A stretch of DNA of 64,000 nucleotides, from assembly GCA_023382455.1 (NCBI GenBank), contig JAHDVX010000008.1, positions 62,001 to 126,000 of the forward strand. The letters run 5' to 3'. The notes under the pieces are model-generated. The model searched no databases. It was not told where the DNA came from and saw only the letters and a list, made by a program, of their open reading frames with translations. The DNA is from Flavobacteriales bacterium. Lineage in GTDB: Bacteria > Bacteroidota > Bacteroidia > Flavobacteriales_F > PHOS-HE28. Position numbers and translations under genes: made by a program. Shown in pieces: positions 1 to 7,429 of this stretch (positions within the stretch are counted from its first letter, which is position 1; the number at the start of each line of letters is the position of its first letter).

Positions 1-2550
1 TCCGGTCTATTTCCTGCTGTGGCCATGGCCCAGTTCACCGATGACCTCTCCGACGGCGACTTCACCAACAACCCCGCATGGAGCGGCGATGACGCGCTCT
101 TCACCGTGGACAACGGGCAGCTACGCTCCAATACCGGAACCATTTCCAGCGCCACCACCTATTACTTGAGCACACCCTCTTCCCTGGCCTCGGGCGCACA
201 GTGGGAGTTTTTCATCAACCTGAAGTTCGCCACTTCCGGCGCCAATTACGTGGACGTGTACCTGATGAGCGACGTGCAGGACCTCGCCCTGCCGGGCAAC
301 GGCTACTTCGTGCGCATCGGTGAAACCACGGACCATGTGGTGCTGAACAAGATGGCGGGGGGCACGGCCAGCGCGCTGGTGGCCAGCCCGGACGGCATCG
401 TGAACAGCAGTACCGACAACCCTTTCCGCATCAAGGTGACGCGCGATGCCGCCGACCTCTGGACCTTGTACTACGATGACGGCGCCACGGGGACCTACAC
501 CACGGCCGGTACGGTAACGGACGCGAGCATCACCTCCAGCGGATGGTTCGGCGTGCGCATCACCCAAAGCACCGCGGCCTCGGCCGTGAACAACCACTTC
601 TTCGACGACTTCTATGCCGGGCCCATTGTGCAGGACACCACGCCACCAACCGTGGTGAGCATTACGGCCACCAGTGCCACCAACGTGGATGTGCTGTGGA
701 GCGAGCCCTTGAACCCGTCCGCCATCGGGAGCTATGACATCCTTCCGTTCATTGGGGTGAACTCCGCCGTGCAGGACGGCACCAACCCCGCCTTGGTGCA
801 CCTTACACCCACCACGGAACTCGTGGCGAACGTGCCGTACAGCGTGTTCGTTTCCGTGGCGGAGGATGTGGCGGGCAATGTGGCACCTTCCGCCAACATC
901 GGCTTCACCTGGTTCGTCACCGTGCCGGCGCAACCCGGCGATGTGGTGATCAACGAGCTGATGCCCGACCCCGACCCGCCCGTGGGCTTGCCCAACGCGG
1001 AGTTCGTGGAACTGTTCAACACCACCACCGACCAGACCTTCGACCTTACCGGCTGGAAGATCACCGACGGAAGCTCCACGGGAACCTTGCCCGCCGTACA
1101 GCTGCCGCCAGGCGGCTTCGTCATCCTGGCCAGCACGGCCAACGCACCCTTGTTCTCCGGATTTGGCACCGCCATCGGCGTACCCTCGTTCCCCTCGCTG
1201 AACAATGACGGCGATCCCATGGAGCTGTGGGATGCCTCCAACACGGTGATCGATGCGGTCACGTATTCCTCGGCGTGGTACACCGACCCGGCCAAGGCTT
1301 CCGGGGGCTGGTCGCTGGAGCGCAGGGATCCATTCACGCCGTGCTCAGGTGCGAACAATTGGGCGGCCTCCACCAACGGCGCGGGCGGAACGCCCGGTGC
1401 ACAGAACAGCATCTTCGCCATTCTCGCGGACACGCTACCTCCCGCACTGCTTCAGGCCTTTGTGGTGGACAGCGTGACGCTGGACCTTCAGTTCAACGAG
1501 ATCATGGACCCGGCCACGTTGCTGTCGGGTTCCTACGCCATCGATCCCGCGGTCCCCATTGCGAACGTGGCGGTGATCGCACCGGACCGCGTGCGGCTCA
1601 ACCTGGATGCACCGCTGGAGGCCGGGGCGCTCCACACCGTGACGGTCACCGGGGTGAACGATTGCCCGGGGAACGCCATCGCCGCGGGGAATACGGCCAC
1701 CTTCGCGCTGCCGGAACCCATCGCGGCCGGTGATGTGGTGATCAATGAGGTGCTGTACGACCCGCGCGGAAGCGGCAGCGATTTCGTGGAGCTGTACAAC
1801 CGTTCGCAGAAGGTGGTGAGCCTGGCCGGGCTGCAACTGGCCAACGGATCGGGCAGCAATGCGCTGATCACCGCCGATGCGTGGCTGCTGCTGCCCGGCG
1901 AATACGTGGCCATCGCCTCCAACACGGCCAACGTGCTGATGAACTACCCGCTGGGCAACGCGAACCGCATGCTGCAGTCCGCGTTGCCCAGCTATAACAA
2001 CGGCAGCGGCACCGTGGTGTTCAAGGGCGTGGCGGGCGACACGCTCGACCTGTTCAACTACAGCGACGACCTGCATTTCGCCCTGCTCGAAAGCGTGGAC
2101 GGCGTGAGCCTGGAGCGCGTGGACCCCGACCGGCCCACCAGCGACAACAGCAACTGGCACAGCGCCGCCGCGGACGTGAACTTCGCCACGCCCGGCTATC
2201 AGAACTCACAGTACGCCCCCGCCCCGGCGGCACGCGGCAGCATCACCATCGACCCGGCCATCTTCTCCCCGGACAACGACGGCTTCCAGGACCTGCTCAC
2301 CATCACCTATGAATTTGATGAGCCGGGATTCGTGGCTACCATGAAGGTGTTCGACCTGGCCGGCCGCGAAGTGAGGACCTTGATGAACAATGTGCTGCTG
2401 GGCACCAGCGGCGCTGTCTCCTGGGACGGCCTGATGGACGGCAACGAGCTGGCCCGCATCGGCCCGTACGTGATCTACATGGAAGCCTACGACCTGAACG
2501 GCAACGTGGAGAAGTTCCGCAAATCCGTGGTGCTGGCGCACAGGTTGTGA
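1..2550 (+). CDS. Secreted lamin-tail-domain protein, 5'-truncated by window edge
   Basis: The reading frame is open from base 1, and the first residues (SGLFPAVAMA then QFTDD) look like the end of a signal peptide cleaved after AMA. The true start therefore lies outside the window, and the GTG at 19 is not the start. In order, the visible 849 residues hold a jelly-roll-like region (about 1-205), a Big_5-type Ig-like domain (about 206-305), a lamin-tail domain opening with VVINELMPDP (about 310-440), a second Ig-like domain (about 475-565) and a second lamin-tail domain opening with VVINEVLYDP (about 580-720). A C-terminal FlgD/CHU_C-like domain follows, with SPDNDGFQD and VFDLAGREV. Such proteins are usually T9SS-exported surface or extracellular proteins. 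The specific role is unknown. The gene faces nuoF convergently across a repeat array. Confidence 0.85.
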   Translation, partial: SGLFPAVAMAQFTDDLSDGDFTNNPAWSGDDALFTVDNGQLRSNTGTISSATTYYLSTPSSLASGAQWEFFINLKFATSGANYVDVYLMSDVQDLALPGNGYFVRIGETTDHVVLNKMAGGTASALVASPDGIVNSSTDNPFRIKVTRDAADLWTLYYDDGATGTYTTAGTVTDASITSSGWFGVRITQSTAASAVNNHFFDDFYAGPIVQDTTPPTVVSITATSATNVDVLWSEPLNPSAIGSYDILPFIGVNSAVQDGTNPALVHLTPTTELVANVPYSVFVSVAEDVAGNVAPSANIGFTWFVTVPAQPGDVVINELMPDPDPPVGLPNAEFVELFNTTTDQTFDLTGWKITDGSSTGTLPAVQLPPGGFVILASTANAPLFSGFGTAIGVPSFPSLNNDGDPMELWDASNTVIDAVTYSSAWYTDPAKASGGWSLERRDPFTPCSGANNWAASTNGAGGTPGAQNSIFAILADTLPPALLQAFVVDSVTLDLQFNEIMDPATLLSGSYAIDPAVPIANVAVIAPDRVRLNLDAPLEAGALHTVTVTGVNDCPGNAIAAGNTATFALPEPIAAGDVVINEVLYDPRGSGSDFVELYNRSQKVVSLAGLQLANGSGSNALITADAWLLLPGEYVAIASNTANVLMNYPLGNANRMLQSALPSYNNGSGTVVFKGVAGDTLDLFNYSDDLHFALLESVDGVSLERVDPDRPTSDNSNWHSAAADVNFATPGYQNSQYAPAPAARGSITIDPAIFSPDNDGFQDLLTITYEFDEPGFVATMKVFDLAGREVRTLMNNVLLGTSGAVSWDGLMDGNELARIGPYVIYMEAYDLNGNVEKFRKSVVLAHRL

Positions 2551-2551
2551 G

Positions 2552-2621
2552 GTTGCCAGTTGCCAGTTGATAGTTGATAGTTGATAGGGGGAGTACCCCC
2601 TGACAACGGACAACGGACAAC
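2552..2621. repeat. Head-to-head heptamer array with GC hairpin
   Basis: On the plus strand five 7-base units run without gaps from 2552 to 2586: GTTGCCA twice, then GTTGATA three times. They are followed by GGGGG-AGTA-CCCCC (2587-2600), a small hairpin. Units of the same period then continue on the opposite strand (2601-2621: GTTGTCC twice and GTTGTCA once, read on minus). The array fills most of the gap between the convergent ends of the lamin-tail gene and nuoF. It may act as a bidirectional terminator, although neither side has a clear U tract. Confidence 0.75.
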
Positions 2622-2626
2622 CAACA

Positions 2627-3985
2627 CTATCCTGCATACGACCGCTCCACGCGCGGGAAGGGTTCCTTCTCGAAGTGCTTGGGGTCCTTCACCTTGGTGG
2701 GGTGGGTGGCGTGGTACTCGAACTCGTCGCGGAAGTGGCGGATGGCGGCAGCCACGGGCCAGCTGGCGGCATCGCCGAAGGGGCAGATGGTGTTGCCTTC
2801 AATACGGCGCTGGATGTCCCACAGCAAATCGATGTCGTCCATGCGGGCGAGGCCGTGCTCCAGGCGGTAGAGCACCTTCTCCATCCAGCCGGTGCCTTCG
2901 CGGCAGGGGCTGCACTGCCCGCAGCTTTCGTGGTGGTAGAAGCGGCTGTGGTTCCAGGTGGCGCGCACCATGCAGGCCGAGTCGTTGAAGACGTAGAAGC
3001 CGCCGGAGCCCAGCATGCTGCCCGTCTGGAAGCCGCCGTCGCTGAGGCTTTCGTAGGTCATCAGGCGGGTCTCGAACTTGGCCGTGCGGTAGATCAGCTC
3101 CACGGGCAGCACCGGCACGGAGCTTCCGCCGGGAATGCAGGCCTTCAAGGGCCGCCCTCCGCTGACACCGCCGCAGTACTCATCGCTGTTGATGAACTCC
3201 TCCACCGGCACGCCCAGCTCGATCTCGTACACGCCGGGCTTGTTGATGTGGCCGCTGGCGCTGATCAGCTTGGTGCCGGTGCTCTTGCCGATGCCGATCT
3301 TGGCGTATTCCTCGCCACCGTCGTTGATGATGGGCACCACCGCGCAGATGGTCTCCACATTGTTCACCACCGTGGGGCGCTGCCAAAGGCCCTTCACGGC
3401 GGGGAAGGGCGGCTTGATGCGCGGGTTTCCGCGCTTGCCCTCCAGGCTTTCCAGCAGGGCGGTCTCCTCGCCGCAGATGTAGGCACCGGCACCCACGTGC
3501 ACGTAGATCTCCAGGTCGTAGCCGGTGCCCAGGATGTTCTTGCCCAGCCAGCCGGCAGCGCGCGCCTCCGCAAGGGCCCGCTCCAGGATCCGGGCGACAT
3601 AGAAGTACTCGCCGCGGATGTAGATGTACGAGGTATTGGCACCCAGGGCGAAGGAGCTGGTGATCATCCCTTCCACCAGCATGTGGGGGATGCGCTCCAT
3701 CAGGTAGCGGTCCTTGAAGGTGCCGGGTTCGCTTTCATCGGCGTTCACCACCAGGTAGCGGGGCACGCCCTCGGGCTTGGCCAGGAAGCTCCACTTCATG
3801 CCCGTGGGGAAACCCGCACCGCCGCGGCCGCGCAGTCCGCTCTTCTTCACCTCCTCCAGCACCGCCTCCGGGCTCATGGTGCGCAGGGCTTTCTCCACGC
3901 TGCGGTAGCCGCCGTTGGCGCGGTAGCCCTCCAGGCCCTGGATGCCGGGGGTGTTGATGTGCTCAAGCAGAAGCTTTCGTCCCAT
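2627..3985 (-). CDS. nuoF: NADH-quinone oxidoreductase subunit F (NADH/FMN-binding)
   Basis: This is the peripheral-arm subunit of respiratory complex I that oxidises NADH and carries FMN and the N3 4Fe-4S cluster. The 452-residue length is normal. The glycine-rich nucleotide-binding motif GRGGAGFPTG lies near residue 55, and the cluster ligands SCGQCSPCREG and NTICPFGDA lie near residues 345-400. It is the last gene of the nuoABCDEF run, 9 bases after nuoE. Downstream there is no nuoG, only the repeat array and a convergent unrelated gene. Identity is certain from motifs and operon context. Confidence 0.97.
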   Translation of the reverse strand: MGRKLLLEHINTPGIQGLEGYRANGGYRSVEKALRTMSPEAVLEEVKKSGLRGRGGAGFPTGMKWSFLAKPEGVPRYLVVNADESEPGTFKDRYLMERIPHMLVEGMITSSFALGANTSYIYIRGEYFYVARILERALAEARAAGWLGKNILGTGYDLEIYVHVGAGAYICGEETALLESLEGKRGNPRIKPPFPAVKGLWQRPTVVNNVETICAVVPIINDGGEEYAKIGIGKSTGTKLISASGHINKPGVYEIELGVPVEEFINSDEYCGGVSGGRPLKACIPGGSSVPVLPVELIYRTAKFETRLMTYESLSDGGFQTGSMLGSGGFYVFNDSACMVRATWNHSRFYHHESCGQCSPCREGTGWMEKVLYRLEHGLARMDDIDLLWDIQRRIEGNTICPFGDAASWPVAAAIRHFRDEFEYHATHPTKVKDPKHFEKEPFPRVERSYAG

Positions 3986-3994
3986 GGCTGGAGG

Positions 3995-4555
3995 TCAACG
4001 GTCGGTGAAGTTGGATCGTTTGGGCTCGGCGCGAAGTTTATCGATCAGCTCGTCCACCTTCTCGATGGTGAGGTGCTCGTGGTACTTCGCCCCGCATTGC
4101 AGCATGGGCGCCGTGCCGCAGCTGCCGAGGCACTGCACGGCCTGCAGGGTGAACACGCCGTCCGGTGTGGTCTGCCCCTCCTTGATGCCGAGCCGCTTCT
4201 CGATGTGTGCGATCACGTCGTCCGCGCCGCGCAGCATGCAGGGGGCGGTGAAGCAAACCTGGAGTACATGCTTGCCCACGGGCTGCAGGTGGAACATGCT
4301 GTAGAAGGTGGCCACCTCGTACACCTCGATGTACTGGATGCCCAGCAGTTCCGCCACCGCGTTCATGGCCGGCACGCTCAGCCAGCCGTCATTGTCGGTC
4401 TGGGCGATGTGCAGGATGGGGATCAGTGCGCTCTTGCTGAACTCGGCCGGGTAATGGGTCATCACTTCCCTGCACTCGGCCAATGCAGCTTCGCTGAACG
4501 TGAAGGGCACGATGTTGTCGCCGTGCGGATGTCCGTGGTCTGGTTTCTTCATCAC
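3995..4555 (-). CDS. nuoE: NADH-quinone oxidoreductase subunit E (2Fe-2S)
   Basis: This thioredoxin-fold subunit of complex I carries the N1a 2Fe-2S cluster and partners NuoF. The four cysteine ligands are visible as VCFTAPCMLRG and CLGSCGTAP. The family motif EVYEVATFYSMF precedes them. The protein is 186 residues with a short His-rich N-terminus (HGHPHGD). The start codon overlaps the nuoD stop by four bases (ATGA), which implies translational coupling. Confidence 0.97.
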   Translation of the reverse strand: MMKKPDHGHPHGDNIVPFTFSEAALAECREVMTHYPAEFSKSALIPILHIAQTDNDGWLSVPAMNAVAELLGIQYIEVYEVATFYSMFHLQPVGKHVLQVCFTAPCMLRGADDVIAHIEKRLGIKEGQTTPDGVFTLQAVQCLGSCGTAPMLQCGAKYHEHLTIEKVDELIDKLRAEPKRSNFTDR

Positions 4556-5790
4556 GCGTCCAGTTCGCCGGCGATCACGTTCATGCTGCTCATGGTGAGG
4601 ATGGCGTCGCTGAGCAGTCCTCCCTTGATGATCTCCGGGAATGCTTGGTAATAAATGAAGCAGGGGCGGCGGAAGTGCACGCGGAAGGGCGTACGGCCGC
4701 CGTCGCTGACGATGTAGAAGCCGAGTTCACCGTTGCCGCCCTCCACGCAATGGTAGATCTCGCCCACCGGCACCTCCACTTCGCCCATGACGATCTTGAA
4801 GTGGTAGATCAGGGCCTCCATGTCGTTGTACACCTCCTGCTTGGGGGGCAGCACCCATTCGGGCACGTCGGCGCGGAAGGTGGCCTTGTCATGGATCTTG
4901 TCCAGCTTTTCCAAGGCCTGGCGGATGATGGAGAGGCTTTGGCGCATTTCCTCCTGCCGGACGGTGAATCGGTCGTAGACGTCGCCGCTGCGGCCCACGG
5001 GGATCTGGAAGTCGAAGTCCTCGTAGGAGCTGTACGGGTCGGCCACGCGGACGTCGTAGTCCACGCCACAGGCGCGCAGGTTGGGCCCGGTGAATCCGTA
5101 CTGCAGCGCGCGGTCCGCCGGGAATGGGCCGCAGTTGATGGTGCGGTCCATGAAGATGCGGTTTCGCACCAGCAGGGCGTCGAACTCATCCAGCACGGCG
5201 GGCAGCTCCTTCAAGATGTTGCGGATGCGCTGCCAGGCCACATCGTTGAAGTTGCGCTCGAAGCCGCCGATGCGGCCGATGTTGGTGGTGAGGCGGCCGC
5301 CGCAGATCTCCTCGTACACCTCGTAGATCTTCTCGCGCCACTGGTACACGTAGAGGAAGGGCGTGGTGGCGCCGGCGTCCTGGCCGATGATGGTGTTGCA
5401 GATGATGTGGTCGCTGATGCGCGAGAGCTCCATGATGATCACCCGCATGTATTCAACACGTTTGGGCAGCTCGATGCCCAGGAGCTTCTCCACGGCCATG
5501 TGCCAGCCCATGTTGTTGAGCGCGGCACTGCAATAGTTCATGCGGTCCGTGAGGGTGGTGATCTGGTAGAATGGGCGGCGCTCGCAGATCTTCTCGAAGG
5601 CGCGGTGGATGTAGCCGATGGTCTGCTCGGTCTCCAGCACGATCTCGCCGTCCATGGTGAGCACGTTCTGGAAGATGCCGTGTGTGGCCGGGTGCGTGGG
5701 GCCGAGGTTCAGGGTGGTGAGCTCGTGCAGGGGGCGGCCATCCACGTGGTCCTCCTTCCAATGATCGGCTCGTCGGGTGATCTGGCTCAT
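4552..5790 (-). CDS. nuoD: NADH-quinone oxidoreductase subunit D
   Basis: This 49-kDa-type subunit of complex I lines the quinone-binding pocket together with NuoB. Signature segments are GPTHPATHGIF near residue 30, GYIHRAFEKICE near residue 80 and TDRMNYCSA near residue 100. The C-terminus ends in the usual GELD-type sequence. The 412 residues match the separate NuoD form, not the NuoCD fusion. It overlaps both nuoC and nuoE by four bases, so the three are almost certainly co-translated. Confidence 0.97.
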   Translation of the reverse strand: MSQITRRADHWKEDHVDGRPLHELTTLNLGPTHPATHGIFQNVLTMDGEIVLETEQTIGYIHRAFEKICERRPFYQITTLTDRMNYCSAALNNMGWHMAVEKLLGIELPKRVEYMRVIIMELSRISDHIICNTIIGQDAGATTPFLYVYQWREKIYEVYEEICGGRLTTNIGRIGGFERNFNDVAWQRIRNILKELPAVLDEFDALLVRNRIFMDRTINCGPFPADRALQYGFTGPNLRACGVDYDVRVADPYSSYEDFDFQIPVGRSGDVYDRFTVRQEEMRQSLSIIRQALEKLDKIHDKATFRADVPEWVLPPKQEVYNDMEALIYHFKIVMGEVEVPVGEIYHCVEGGNGELGFYIVSDGGRTPFRVHFRRPCFIYYQAFPEIIKGGLLSDAILTMSSMNVIAGELDA

Positions 5791-6299
5791 CGTCCGAAGA
5801 AGGTGTTGTCCTTGTCCTCGCGGGTGGGGTCCTCCAGCGGGTAATCCTTGCGCAAGGGGAAGGCGGGGAAGTCCTCCATGTTGAGGATGCGCTTCAGGTT
5901 GGGGTGGCCGGTGAATTGGATGCCGAAGAAGTCCCAGGTCTCGCGCTCCATCCAGTTGGCCGTGGGCCAGAGGTCGGTGACGGTGGGCAGCTTGGGTTCC
6001 TTGATGGGGATGCGCGTCTTCACGCGGATGCGGTGGCCCAGGCGCATGTTGTGCAGGAAGTACACCGTGCCCAGCTCCAACTCCTCCCCGGGGAAGTGCA
6101 TGCCGCAGAGCGAGGTGAGGAAGTGGAAGTCGAGCTCGTCCCGCAGGAAGGCGAGCACGTCATGGACCTTCTCCCTGGGCACCGTGAAGCAGAGGGTGTC
6201 GTAAAGGCGCTCGTGGGTGAGGCTGTCGGCGCCGAATCGTTCGGCGAGCCGGTCCACCGTGAGCTGGTCACGTTCGGTATTGATCTTGAATGCTGGCAC
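5787..6299 (-). CDS. nuoC: NADH-quinone oxidoreductase subunit C
   Basis: This is the 30-kDa-type subunit of complex I, 170 residues, which joins NuoB and NuoD in the connecting region. It is recognised by RVKTRIPIKEPKLPTVTDLW and the following ERETWDFFGIQFTGHPNLKR, which is the family signature, and by the C-terminal LRKDYPLE. It is a free-standing NuoC. The start MPAFKINTE lies 3 bases after the nuoB stop, and the stop overlaps the nuoD start. Confidence 0.96.
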   Translation of the reverse strand: MPAFKINTERDQLTVDRLAERFGADSLTHERLYDTLCFTVPREKVHDVLAFLRDELDFHFLTSLCGMHFPGEELELGTVYFLHNMRLGHRIRVKTRIPIKEPKLPTVTDLWPTANWMERETWDFFGIQFTGHPNLKRILNMEDFPAFPLRKDYPLEDPTREDKDNTFFGR

Positions 6300-6302
6300 G
6301 GC

Positions 6303-6923
6303 TCAATCGATCTTGTACTTGGTGAGCAGGTCTTCGTACTCCTTGCTGTAGCGGCGGCGCAGGCTTTCGTTCTGGGTCAGCTCCTGGATCTTGAGGATGC
6401 CGTTGATCACCTGCTCGGGCCGGGGCGGGCAACCGGGCACGTACACGTCCACGGGGATCACCCGGTCGATGCCCTGCAGTACGCTGTAGGTATCGAAAAT
6501 GCCGCCGCTGCTGGCGCAGGCGCCCATGCTGAGCACCCACTTGGGCTCGGCCATCTGCATGTAGACCTCGCGGAGCACGGGGGCCATCTTCTTGGCGATG
6601 GTGCCCATCACCATCAGCAGGTCGCTTTGGCGGGGGCTGAAGCTCAGGCGCTCCATGCCGAAACGGGCCAGGTCGTAGTGCGAGCTCATGAGCGACATGA
6701 ACTCGATGCCGCAGCAACTGGTGGCGAAGGGCAACGGCCAAAGGCTGTTCTTGCGCGCCAGGCCGATGGCCTGGTCCACGCTGGTGGTGAAGAAGCCTTG
6801 GCCCATGTGGCCCGGGGGCGGTTCCACCACGGTGAACCCGCGCTCGGCGGAGGCTTGGGCTACCGGTTTGTTCTTGTCGTTCATGGTTCGGTGCGAAAGG
6901 TCGGCCGCCGGCCTAGGGGCCAT
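6303..6923 (-). CDS. nuoB: NADH-quinone oxidoreductase subunit B (N2 4Fe-4S)
   Basis: This subunit holds the terminal N2 cluster that passes electrons to quinone. The ligands are visible: the adjacent cysteines in TSCCGIEFM, the cysteine in GACASSGG and the one in PGCPPRPE. Two starts are possible. The ATG at 6923 lies 4 bases after the nuoA stop behind a purine-rich GGGAGTGAGG, giving 206 residues. The ATG at 6884 (MNDKNKPVA) gives 193 residues. I list the first because of its spacing, but the extra MAPRPAADLSHRT is not a family feature. Confidence 0.93.
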   Translation of the reverse strand: MAPRPAADLSHRTMNDKNKPVAQASAERGFTVVEPPPGHMGQGFFTTSVDQAIGLARKNSLWPLPFATSCCGIEFMSLMSSHYDLARFGMERLSFSPRQSDLLMVMGTIAKKMAPVLREVYMQMAEPKWVLSMGACASSGGIFDTYSVLQGIDRVIPVDVYVPGCPPRPEQVINGILKIQELTQNESLRRRYSKEYEDLLTKYKID

Positions 6924-6927
6924 GGCC

Positions 6928-7290
6928 TCACTCCCATTTCAGTGCGCCTTTCTTGATCACATAGATGAAACCTGCCAGCACGAAGCCCAGGAAGACGAGC
7001 ATCTCCACGAAGCCGAACCAGCCCAGTGCCTTGAAGTTGGCGGCCCACGGGTACATGAAGATGACCTCCACGTCGAAGAGCACGAAGAGGATGGCGACCA
7101 GGAAGTACTTCACCGAGAAGGGCGTGCGGGCGTTGCCGTGCTTCTCGATGCCGCACTCGAAGTTCTCGTCCTTGCGCTTGCCGTTTCGCCGGGGCCCCAG
7201 CCATGCGGCCGCGCCCAGCGCCACGAGTACGAAGCCCGCGGCGATGACCACTTGGATGATCAGCGGGAGGAAGTCCTGCGGGGTGCTCAT
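6928..7290 (-). CDS. nuoA: NADH-quinone oxidoreductase subunit A
   Basis: This small membrane subunit of complex I has 120 residues and three transmembrane helices (about 10-32, 65-87 and 92-113). The loop motif ENFECGIE with its cysteine and the acidic LFDVEVIFMYPW are typical of NuoA/ND3. A longer frame exists, but its extra 25 residues are not conserved-looking and begin within 20 bases of the promoter -7 box. The start MSTPQDFLP at 7290 is therefore preferred. It is the first gene of the nuo run. Confidence 0.95.
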   Translation of the reverse strand: MSTPQDFLPLIIQVVIAAGFVLVALGAAAWLGPRRNGKRKDENFECGIEKHGNARTPFSVKYFLVAILFVLFDVEVIFMYPWAANFKALGWFGFVEMLVFLGFVLAGFIYVIKKGALKWE

Positions 7291-7339
7291 GCTTGCTTGA
7301 AAAATTCCGTGCGAACCTACGGGAGTTCCGTGGTTGTTG

Positions 7340-7367
7340 CAAAGGTAACGGTCAGCTACCGCCACAA
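7340..7367 (-). promoter_or_regulatory. Promoter for nuoABCDEF
   Basis: Read on minus, TACCTTTG (7347-7340) is an exact match to the Bacteroidota -7 consensus TAnnTTTG, and a TTG (7367-7365) lies 17 bases upstream. The implied leader to nuoA is about 45 bases. Confidence 0.7.
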
Positions 7368-7429
7368 TGGTCCCATGAAGGGTGTACCGCCCCCGTCGGT
7401 CCGCCTCCTGTGCAGGACTTCACCGGCAG

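Noticed and set aside
19-2550. GTG at 19 as the start of the lamin-tail gene
   Set aside because: The upstream in-frame residues continue a signal-peptide core with cleavage after AMA, so the gene begins before the window.
2675-4651. 658-residue plus-strand open frame antisense to nuoF and nuoE
   Set aside because: It lies opposite two certain complex I genes. Its composition (Ala/Gly/His/Val runs) reflects their third-codon GC bias, and no domain or signal peptide is visible.
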